Shown here one piece after another: positions 45,747-53,316 of a DNA stretch of 64,000 nt (positions are counted from its first letter, which is position 1; the number at the start of each line of letters is the position of its first letter). The notes under the pieces are model-generated. The model saw only the letters and a list, made by a program, of their open reading frames with translations. It searched no databases and had not been told where the DNA came from. The stretch lies in assembly GCF_000447295.1 (NCBI RefSeq), contig NZ_KE650771.1:939151-1003150 (forward strand), read 5' to 3'. The stretch comes from Fischerella sp. PCC 9431. Its GTDB lineage: Bacteria; Cyanobacteriota; Cyanobacteriia; Cyanobacteriales; Nostocaceae. The position numbers and the translations under genes were made by a program.

Positions 45747-47579
45747 ATGTCTTTATTACAATCATCTCGCATTGGTATTAAAAAAGATACGCGTACTGTT
45801 GGACGCGGTTATCAATCTATATTTTTAATCTTATTCACTCTGCTAATTGCGGCTGGAATTGAGGCTCGTTTGGCGTATCTCCAAATTAAGGAAGGAGCAA
45901 AATTTCGCGAAAGAGCCGAAGCAAACCGAATTCGCATGATTGACAAGCAGCCAGAAAGAGGTAACATTTTTGACCGCAATGGTAAGTTACTAGCTACAAC
46001 TCGCTATCCTCATTCTGTGTACTTATGGCCAATGGCTCACACTAAACCTTCTTGGTCTGTTATTGGCCCGCGTCTGTCGCAAATCCTCAAAATTCCTCTA
46101 GAAGATATTGAACAAAAACTAGAAGAAGCCGGTCCTGGTTCTACAACTCTCGTACGCATTAGCCGTGACCTCAATGATGCGGAAATTACGGCTTTGAAAG
46201 AGTATGAAAGCGAACTATCAGAAGTAGAAATTCATACGGAAGCGGTGCGCTATTATCCACATGGTAAAGAGCTAGCTCATGTACTAGGATATACTCGCGA
46301 ACTAACCTCCGAGCAATTGAAGAAAAAGAAGAAGGACGGTTACAGACTCGGAGATGTCATCGGTCAGATGGGGATAGAAAAAGCTTACGAAAAGACGCTG
46401 CGGGGTGAATGGGGTGGTCAGCAAGTAGAAGTAGACCGAGCTGGACATCCGCAGAAGGTTTTAGGAGAGAAACAAGCCAAACCCGGTAATGATTTGCACT
46501 TGACTATTGATTTAAATGTGCAATTAGCAGCTGATAAAGCTTTAGGCGATCGCAAAGGAGCAATTGTCGCACTCGACCCCAACAATGGCGCAGTTTTAGC
46601 GATGGTGTCTCATCCCGGTTTCGACCCGAATATATTCTCCAAGCAAAAACTCAGCCAAAAAGATTGGGAAAGCCTACAAAATCAATCCCATCCTCTAGTT
46701 AATCGCGCCCTCAGCGCCTTTCCACCTGCTAGTACCTTCAAAATTATCACTACAACGGCGGGACTAGAATCAGGCACATTCTCTCCTGACACAATTTTAC
46801 CAACTTACGGTTCTCTGACTGTTGGTGGTGTAACTTTTGGCGAGTGGAACCACGCTGGTTTCGGACCGTTGGGATTTCCAGGAGCGATCGCTATGAGTAG
46901 TGATACCTTTTTCTATCAAGTCGGTAGAAAAGTTGGTGGTCCCACGCTTATAGAATGGACTCGTAAATACGGGTTGGGTGAAAAAACTGGCTTTGAGTTC
47001 ACCTCAGAAGAGTCTAGAGGTTTAGTTCCTGATGAAACCTGGAAACAAAAAGTTTGGAAAACTCCCTGGACTGTAGGTGACACCATCAACATGTCAATTG
47101 GTCAAGGTGCTTTGCAAGTCACACCCTTACAATCAACTATTATTTTCTCTGTACCTGCCAATGGTGGTTTCCGCGTTAAGCCGCATTTGCTAAAAGACCA
47201 TGAAGAAGCAAAAAACTGGCGTTCATCGTTGAACATGAAACCTTCCACTATCGCCGTGCTGCGTGATGGATTGCGGAAGGTAATTACCGAAGGTACAGGT
47301 AAGGTTTTAAATGTACCATCAATAGCACCTGCTGCTGGAAAAAGTGGTACAGCAGAAGCAGGTGTCGGTCGCCCCAATCATACTTGGTTTGGTGCTTATG
47401 CGCCCTACAACAAACCAGAAATTGTAGTGGTAGCTTTTGGTGAAAACTCAGGCGATCATGGTGGCACTATTTGTGGTCCAATGGTCTTGCAAGTGATGGA
47501 AGCATACTTCCAGAAAAAGTACCCAGGCAAGTATATTAAATCAGAATCAGTTCTTCAAACTCAAAGTTCGGGAGATTGA
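45747..47579 (+). CDS. mrdA: Penicillin-binding protein 2 (peptidoglycan transpeptidase)
   Basis: 610 residues. One membrane anchor at about 22-45; N-terminal dimerisation domain with RGNIFDRNGKLLA and IGQMGIEKAYE; transpeptidase domain about 240-590. Active-site S-x-x-K is in PPASTFK (Ser near 328); the second motif is in MSSDTFFY; the third is KSGT (near 531). It cross-links peptidoglycan during elongation. The Lys-rich patch KKKKKDGYR near 195 is unusual but modest. No rodA is adjacent. ATG 45747 has a weak ribosome-binding site. Confidence 0.93.
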   Translation: MSLLQSSRIGIKKDTRTVGRGYQSIFLILFTLLIAAGIEARLAYLQIKEGAKFRERAEANRIRMIDKQPERGNIFDRNGKLLATTRYPHSVYLWPMAHTKPSWSVIGPRLSQILKIPLEDIEQKLEEAGPGSTTLVRISRDLNDAEITALKEYESELSEVEIHTEAVRYYPHGKELAHVLGYTRELTSEQLKKKKKDGYRLGDVIGQMGIEKAYEKTLRGEWGGQQVEVDRAGHPQKVLGEKQAKPGNDLHLTIDLNVQLAADKALGDRKGAIVALDPNNGAVLAMVSHPGFDPNIFSKQKLSQKDWESLQNQSHPLVNRALSAFPPASTFKIITTTAGLESGTFSPDTILPTYGSLTVGGVTFGEWNHAGFGPLGFPGAIAMSSDTFFYQVGRKVGGPTLIEWTRKYGLGEKTGFEFTSEESRGLVPDETWKQKVWKTPWTVGDTINMSIGQGALQVTPLQSTIIFSVPANGGFRVKPHLLKDHEEAKNWRSSLNMKPSTIAVLRDGLRKVITEGTGKVLNVPSIAPAAGKSGTAEAGVGRPNHTWFGAYAPYNKPEIVVVAFGENSGDHGGTICGPMVLQVMEAYFQKKYPGKYIKSESVLQTQSSGD

Positions 47580-47653
47580 GTCGTTTGTTATTTGTCATTC
47601 GTCACTTGTCATTCGTTTCTCACAATAATCAAGAACTAATGATTAATAACAAC

Positions 47654-47875
47654 TCAAGTACAGCCTCTGCGTAACATGGCCAAATCCCGAATTAGCGGTA
47701 ACCTAGAACTAATATAGGCACGAATAACTTTGATTTCTTCACTGCTGAGTAGTTTTTGGTTTTCCAGTCGCCTTAGCAACTGTTGAATCAGTTCCGCGTC
47801 ATTTACTTCTAAAAGAATATTGGTATGAGTGTCCTCAATCAAAGACCAAATTTGACGTAATGTTGATGCGTTCAC
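47654..47875 (-). CDS. Small conserved-looking hypothetical protein, 73 aa
   Basis: From GTG 47875: VNASTLRQIWSLIEDTH, then AELIQQLLRRLENQKLLSS and VIRAYISSRLPLIRDLA, a small helical protein with no membrane span, ending in RRGCT. I place the start at GTG 47875 because GGGG precedes it at a usable distance. The frame continues to 47983, but that stretch contains a strong hairpin (47938-47956). Function unknown. Converges with mrdA. Confidence 0.65.
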   Translation of the reverse strand: MNASTLRQIWSLIEDTHTNILLEVNDAELIQQLLRRLENQKLLSSEEIKVIRAYISSRLPLIRDLAMLRRGCT

Positions 47876-47937
47876 AGCACTTACCCCATTGCGACAGCTT
47901 ACAGCGAAACATAATAAATAGCTGAGTTTGACAAAAG

Positions 47938-47956
47938 CCCCGGTTTTTAACCGGGG
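47938..47956. terminator. Strong hairpin CCCCGGTT...AACCGGGG
   Basis: Eight-base-pair GC-rich stem with a TTT loop, just upstream of the small hypothetical gene on its own strand. It may be a terminator or leader structure; the flanking T-tract is weak. It argues against the long start of that gene. Confidence 0.5.
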
Positions 47957-48290
47957 TATATTTGTGTCGGTTATCGTGAACAATCTAAAGAAAATATTAA
48001 AATTAAAAGCTTAAGAAAATATTAAATATTACAAAATTTAACTATTTTGATGAGAATCTAAATAGCAGTTTACTTTTTTTAACAAAACGGGGTCAGCTTA
48101 TATAAAGACCTTGAACATAAAATCAAACTCTCAAAGCACTTATGCTTTGGGTGTCATTTTTAAAAATAATAGCGCCAACCTCAGTACAGGCAGGCGCTAC
48201 TGCTTTATTTAAATTCAGGGAGAAAATATAGTAAAATTTGGTGAGATGATTTCCCTGAGTTTTACTATAAATTGAGTGCAATTTAATTGC
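47957..48290. other. Intergenic region with a second hairpin at 48170-48199
   Basis: TAGCGCC (48170-48176) pairs with GGCGCTA (48193-48199) across a 16-base loop. Rest is AT-rich; no gene seen. Confidence 0.55.
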
Positions 48291-48563
48291 TTATACAGCA
48301 CTGCGACGAGTTAACAAGTTCCATACCAAAACAGCAACAATTGCACCAATAACTGCTACTAAAATACCAGGAATACTCAGAGTCGAAGCTGCTAGAGCAA
48401 AGCGTCCCGTAGCGAAAAATACGCCTAAACTACCACCAACAAATGCACCAATGATGCCTAAAATAATGGTTCCTAAAATGCCGCCGCCTTGATGACCGGG
48501 GTAAATAGCTTTGGCAATAGCACCAGCAATTAGACCTAAAACAATCCAAGCAAGAATATTCAT
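48291..48563 (-). CDS. GlsB/YeaQ/YmgE-family (transglycosylase-associated) membrane protein
   Basis: 90 residues, three hydrophobic spans: IVLGLIAGAIAKAI, GTIILGIIGAFVGGSLG and IPGILVAVIGAIVAVLVW. The Gly-rich loop YPGHQGGGILGTI is the family hallmark. These small inner-membrane proteins are stress-induced in several bacteria; molecular function is not established. Start ATG 48563. Isolated gene. Confidence 0.88.
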   Translation of the reverse strand: MNILAWIVLGLIAGAIAKAIYPGHQGGGILGTIILGIIGAFVGGSLGVFFATGRFALAASTLSIPGILVAVIGAIVAVLVWNLLTRRSAV

Positions 48564-49083
48564 TGTTCTGTATTGGGTAAACGTTTTTTACTAACAAATA
48601 CAGATTAACAGTCACAACATTGACATCCAATCTACCAACAGAATTAATTATTAATTAGCCGTAAGTAATAGTTAAATTGCCCTCATTCCTTTTGATATAC
48701 ACCTAATTGAAAATGGATAATAAATTAGAAAAAGCCCCCAGTAGGTCTAAGACTAGGAGCCGATATAATTCTTGCTTAGTAATTGCAGTATAAGCATTTT
48801 TAATTAATTCTTAACTCTACTTGAAGAGTTAAGCTCAGGTTGCAATTGGGGTTTTTTTATCAAAAATTAGAGTGTGCGATCGTCTTAAGGCGGGTGCTTT
48901 GCACCATCGCGTAGTGACTCCAAAGGAGTATCGCCCCTGCTGCTGGTCTAATTTAGCTATTGTCCTAAAATTTAGCTGCCAAATAGTACTAGAGAATGAG
49001 ACTAATTCCTCCAATTAGGTATATACCTATTCATAATTTAATTGGTTAGGTTGAAACTAGCAATTATTTAAGGTGAAATAAAT
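48564..49083. other. Intergenic region with hairpins and a palindromic repeat
   Basis: CTTAACTC-TACTTGAA-GAGTTAAG (48810-48833) is a clean 8-base-pair hairpin, with a GGGGTTTTTTTAT tract some 15 bases later, so a terminator or small RNA end is possible. About 48888-48945 carries a repeat-like segment (GGCGGGTGCTTTGCACC, GACTCCAAAGGAGTATCGCCC) with nested palindromes. No gene recognised. Confidence 0.55.
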
Positions 49084-49257
49084 ATGAATAGGACACTATT
49101 AACGATTTTGATGTTTGCCTTCTTACTGTTATTCATCACCTCTCCCTTTGCTGCTCTTGCTAGTTTAATGCTTGTGTTATTTGTTGCAGCCTTTTTCTTT
49201 TTAGTAGAAAACTTGTTTCAGGCAATTATTGGTAGTAATACTGATGCTAATGGCTGA
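49084..49257 (+). CDS. Small hydrophobic membrane protein, 57 aa
   Basis: ATG 49084 to TGA 49257. MNRTLLTILMFAFLLLF is followed by a second hydrophobic stretch (SLMLVLFVAAFFFLVEN) and a short polar tail ending GSNTDANG. AAGGTG lies about seven bases upstream as a ribosome-binding site. Two membrane spans are likely. No family recognised. It could be a regulatory or toxin-like small membrane protein, but nothing beyond size and hydrophobicity supports that. Confidence 0.6.
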   Translation: MNRTLLTILMFAFLLLFITSPFAALASLMLVLFVAAFFFLVENLFQAIIGSNTDANG

Positions 49258-49455
49258 TGAAATTAAACGGAAACAGGGAATTTACACAATCTGAGCAATA
49301 AAATACAAAAGCAATTGATCGTTTGTTGGGGTCGCTCACACGCTATAGTGATAAAAAAATTAACCTTATCGAATACACCGATTGGAGTCTAATAATACCT
49401 AGTGAGTTGGTGATAATACATCATCCCACCTAGTGATATTTAGTGGAGTGGCATT

Positions 49456-49908
49456 ATGGATAAGGTTAATGTGTCATCGATACCCAGCAAAAAATTAACC
49501 ACTTTTGTTGGCATTGTATTGTCAAGCATCTTCTGGATACCTTCGGTAGCTAAAGCAAATTCCGCAGTTGTTGGTACATACAGCATCGTTGATCAAGAAG
49601 TCAGAGTTTTGGGTGGTGGACCTCTGTTTGCAGATAATACAGTCGGTGGTAAGGTAGTTGTCTCATTTGTAAATGGAAAGGTATTTTTTCAATTACAGCC
49701 GACAACCTGGTCATTTCTTGGCTCTAATGCAGACGCGGTGCAAATCTGCTACAACGTGCGGGTGATCAAAAATGAATCTAATATTCCACTTCCACCAGTC
49801 TTCTGTGATACGACACCGATTACAGGTACACCAACGAAGATTGATATTGATGGCGATGGCAATTTTGATTTTCTAATACGTGTAACTTTAAATCAGTCTC
49901 CTTCTTAG
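49456..49908 (+). CDS. Secreted protein of unknown function, 150 aa
   Basis: N-terminal signal peptide (hydrophobic core TFVGIVLSSIFWIPS, cleavage near AKA-NS). The mature part is about 115 residues, beta-rich in appearance, with two cysteines (QICYNV and VFCDTT) that may pair, and an Asp-rich segment DIDGDGNFDF resembling a calcium-binding loop. GTGGAG upstream of ATG 49456 is a good ribosome-binding site. No family recognised. The C-terminus ends soon after the loop. Confidence 0.65.
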   Translation: MDKVNVSSIPSKKLTTFVGIVLSSIFWIPSVAKANSAVVGTYSIVDQEVRVLGGGPLFADNTVGGKVVVSFVNGKVFFQLQPTTWSFLGSNADAVQICYNVRVIKNESNIPLPPVFCDTTPITGTPTKIDIDGDGNFDFLIRVTLNQSPS

Positions 49909-49983
49909 TGATGTGTTTACTCGAAGCAAAAGCTAGGAGCATCTAAAATACTGCTGTGGTCCATCACTAGAGGAAAAGTTAGA

Positions 49984-50541
49984 TTGAATATGAATGAGAC
50001 TCTAGCAGCTACATTAGGCGAACTACAAGCACAAATATATTGGTTACATGATGCTGAAAAGTTTGCAGAATTGGCATCAGCAGCAACTACCATATATATG
50101 AAACTTGGTTACACTCAACAACAAGCAGAAACGGCAGGTAATTTAATTAGTGAAGCTTATCAATTAGCTGATGATGCTGCTTTAGCCCAACAAGCAGGTG
50201 ATTTTGACAAAGAAATGCAATTTTATCATCAAGCTAAAGATAAATTAATTGCAGTAGAAACTGCATTAGGTTATCAAACAAGTATTGCCATATATCAAGT
50301 GCAGTGGTGGATGTATTTTCGTCACAAACAAAAACTACAAATCCTGATCAACTTATTTTTACAACATTTAAAAGCGGTGGAAATGTTTAATCTATTTACT
50401 GCTATAAAACTGACATATTTTTTGATGGAAATAGGCAGAGTTCATAAATCCCGTGACACAGAAACCACTAAACATAATGCTATCCAATATTGGACAGAAT
50501 TATTGAAAATTAAACCGCCACAATATCCTTATCTTGGTTGA
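49984..50541 (+). CDS. Hypothetical helical protein, about 185 aa
   Basis: No signal or membrane span. Helix-rich with repeated Ala/Gln pairs (YTQQQAETAGNLISEAYQLA, DAALAQQAGDFDKEMQFYHQA) in a spacing like TPR or MIT-type helical hairpins. It then has FLQHLKAVEMFNLFTAIKL. The frame opens at TTG 49984, about ten bases after GAGG; ATG 49990 is an alternative. Converges with the helicase-nuclease gene; no shared expression implied. Confidence 0.55.
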   Translation: MNMNETLAATLGELQAQIYWLHDAEKFAELASAATTIYMKLGYTQQQAETAGNLISEAYQLADDAALAQQAGDFDKEMQFYHQAKDKLIAVETALGYQTSIAIYQVQWWMYFRHKQKLQILINLFLQHLKAVEMFNLFTAIKLTYFLMEIGRVHKSRDTETTKHNAIQYWTELLKIKPPQYPYLG

Positions 50542-50627
50542 ATTGATTATTTGTAGGCTTGGTTATCACCTTGCTATGCTATCATACCCCCTCGTCAAAT
50601 AGATGACAGGCGAAAAGCGATCATAGT

Positions 50628-53108
50628 TCATTTAAAACTAGTAGTATAATGGTCGCAAAATTTATCGGCTGTCAGATTGTAGTGTAGCAATCTCTCCCTA
50701 ATAGCTTTATCGTCATTAATCTTGTTTTCTACACATAATGAATTGATGAAGTTAGATATATTTTCACGTAATAGATTCAGTTTTTCTTCATTTATAATTC
50801 GCGTGTTAGCTTTAGCTGAAGCAGCAGATTCAAACTTATCTGATGGATGAATCAAAATTGGAATAAAATTACAAGTTTTATCATAAGTATTAGTAAACCA
50901 CTCACCAGATCCATTTAACTGATTGCAGTCACCTTTATTAATAGTATCTGTAGTAGCTCCATTTTTGCACTCGATTACAAAGTATGATAAGTTTCCAATT
51001 TCCCAAAGTACATCTGGACCTTTCTTATACTCTGCTTCTGGACGCTGACTATTAAATCCGATATACCGAGCAATCGTCTTCAGTGATTCTTCAAATAAAT
51101 CTGCTGTCTCTGGCTTAAATATCAATGATTCTAACAATCCATTCATCTCAACAACGATTTTATTTGGATCGTTCTTTTGTCTTAAGTATTCTCCACATAT
51201 TCTTGCTTGATCCATAACTTTTGATTCAAGCTTGTGATATGAAATGCCTTCCATTGGCTTAGTTACTCTTGAGTTATCACTGGCTGCTGACATCAAAGCT
51301 TTTTGTGCCTCTGCCTGATCATAAAAATTAATATACTCTGCCAAGCATTGTTTTAGATAAGATTTGAGAGGTTTTTCATCTACTGCATTTATAATGTTTC
51401 TAAGCTCAGTCACTGCGGCATTATAGTTTTTTATAAAAGCAAAATCATATGCTTTTCTTTGTGCAATTGTTACCAAATCAGGTACACTACTTTCTTCGTA
51501 TGAAAGTGCTACTAAAGCTCCCTTGCTTTTAGATACCCAGTCTTGGTTTCTATGTAAGCAATACATAATTGCTTCCCGTATCTGAGACAAATCTCCTCCC
51601 TTAATCTGTTCAGAAATCTGCTCTGATAGGTTTATTTGTGCTTTAGTCCCCGGAGAAAATCTATCTATTGCACCTCCTGCATATAATTGGCTAGTAAGAT
51701 TACGTCCCATTAAAAATACAACACAGTAATCGTCGCTGGATCTAACACCGCGCCCCATTCCTTGCTCTATTTTTTGAACTAGTTGAGCAGCTTTTCTTGA
51801 ACTTCCCATTAGGATGGTTTGTTCAACTCTATCAATCAGCCGTCTAGTAACTGGCAATCCATCAATTACAAGAAATCTACATGCATCTTTAGGTAAATCT
51901 ATTCCATCGTAGCGATTCACTAATATTGTCAGACCAACTTTCTCTTTTTTTAAGCGAGTTACTCCTTCATACAGATTATTCTTATTTAAAATCAAATCGG
52001 CTTGATCTTCCCAATATTGAGCTCGATTATCTGATGGAACGATAACAACAACATTCATATCTTGTGAAATCGACTTACAAAATGTCTTTATTTCATCATC
52101 AGTTAGTTCAGTGTTGATTACTTGTGGAAGGAGAATCATCCTATCACCAATATCACCTGCTGTATTGGGTATAACAGCCTTATTAATAGATTCCTCTGTA
52201 ATACCAAAATGGCTCGACAAAATACTATCATCCACTAAAGTTGCTGTCATAAATATCTTTCTAGGAGCATTGGTAATACTCGGAATCATATCAATGGGTA
52301 TGCAGTGTGGTGAAATCTCTATTTTTTCTGAGCTAACAACACACCTTGATAAAGTTAGTGATTCCTTTATCAATGGCCATATAAATTTTAGTAATTCAGC
52401 ATCTTTGTTTCGAATTAATATTTGTGATATTTCTGGTATCTTACTTTGCCAAGTCCAAAAAGGAACTTGCATATAAGCATCAGGTTCACGATTATCAATC
52501 TCAGATTCCTTTACTAAACATTGATCACGAAGTGATTCTTGAAAGCATCTATAAATTTCTTTGTAAATAGAATTTCGAATATCAATTGTTAGCATAAATT
52601 GGTCTTCTACCGTGTCGAGACACGCATGTGCATCATCAATAATAATGCTACCAATACTGATTTTGATGCCTTCGTCACCAACACCAAAAACTGACTTTCC
52701 ATTAACTAGCTTATAAATATTAACAACTAAAATAGCTTTGCCCGACAGAAATCTAGGAGAATTAGTGTCCTCCGTAACTTCAATCCCCAGGTCTTTTGCT
52801 TCACCAGTAACCTGTTTTACCAGATAGTTGTCAGGAACTACATAAACTGCTGGACCTTTACCTTCATTTAAGCAACTCTTTAGGATAAGTAATCCGACTA
52901 CAGTTTTGCCACTGCCAGTATTCATTTTGATAACTAAATCTTTTTCATTTCTCCTTGAGAACCAATGCTCCCAGACCTGTGTTTGAACATCTCTCGGATA
53001 TTGAAACTTACCTTCTTTCTTACCTGGAAGGGCTGTAAATATTTCTCTAGGATGAAGAGCCGTATTACTTGTGTTTCCGGTATTAATTTTCCCAAAATCA
53101 ATAGGCAT
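50628..53108 (-). CDS. SF2 helicase (XPD/DinG-like motifs) fused to PD-(D/E)XK nuclease
   Basis: 826 residues. Walker A MNTGSGKT (62-69); Walker B IIIDDAHACLD (DDAH at 158-161); motif III-like FMTATLVDDS near 290; motif VI EQGMGRGVRSSDD near 450, whose Q-x-x-GRG-x-R pattern recalls Rad3/DinG helicases. A helical region follows, and near 690-740 a PD-(D/E)XK-type core: GPDVLWEIGN then YFVIECKNGA (Asp, then Glu-x-Lys). The protein should unwind and cut nucleic acid. CAGGA precedes ATG 53108. It stands alone; no methylase, specificity subunit or known defence partner is adjacent. An anti-phage role is inference. No HIP1 octamer was seen in the gene. Confidence 0.8.
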   Translation of the reverse strand: MPIDFGKINTGNTSNTALHPREIFTALPGKKEGKFQYPRDVQTQVWEHWFSRRNEKDLVIKMNTGSGKTVVGLLILKSCLNEGKGPAVYVVPDNYLVKQVTGEAKDLGIEVTEDTNSPRFLSGKAILVVNIYKLVNGKSVFGVGDEGIKISIGSIIIDDAHACLDTVEDQFMLTIDIRNSIYKEIYRCFQESLRDQCLVKESEIDNREPDAYMQVPFWTWQSKIPEISQILIRNKDAELLKFIWPLIKESLTLSRCVVSSEKIEISPHCIPIDMIPSITNAPRKIFMTATLVDDSILSSHFGITEESINKAVIPNTAGDIGDRMILLPQVINTELTDDEIKTFCKSISQDMNVVVIVPSDNRAQYWEDQADLILNKNNLYEGVTRLKKEKVGLTILVNRYDGIDLPKDACRFLVIDGLPVTRRLIDRVEQTILMGSSRKAAQLVQKIEQGMGRGVRSSDDYCVVFLMGRNLTSQLYAGGAIDRFSPGTKAQINLSEQISEQIKGGDLSQIREAIMYCLHRNQDWVSKSKGALVALSYEESSVPDLVTIAQRKAYDFAFIKNYNAAVTELRNIINAVDEKPLKSYLKQCLAEYINFYDQAEAQKALMSAASDNSRVTKPMEGISYHKLESKVMDQARICGEYLRQKNDPNKIVVEMNGLLESLIFKPETADLFEESLKTIARYIGFNSQRPEAEYKKGPDVLWEIGNLSYFVIECKNGATTDTINKGDCNQLNGSGEWFTNTYDKTCNFIPILIHPSDKFESAASAKANTRIINEEKLNLLRENISNFINSLCVENKINDDKAIRERLLHYNLTADKFCDHYTTSFK

Positions 53109-53316
53109 AATAGTTCCTGTACTATTTAAGCTTAACCATAGCCTGCCTTATCTTAACAGCATTTTTGCTTTATATATCAGGGCAAGTACAGACAATTTTT
53201 TGCCTTCACTTAGAGACACTTAAATTAAAAGTTTTCCACAACCAAGGTGCGATCGCCCTCTTTTTCTCAGAGGAAACAAGCGCAACAAGCATACACGTCT
53301 CTACTGCTTTATCCCC

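Noticed and set aside
48810-48860. Small RNA gene at the CTTAACTC hairpin
   Set aside because: A hairpin and a T-rich tract are present but too far apart for a convincing terminator, and no promoter is evident; recorded under the intergenic entry.
52111-52476. 121-codon plus-strand frame inside the helicase-nuclease gene
   Set aside because: Antisense shadow of a gene with clear motifs; no ribosome-binding site.
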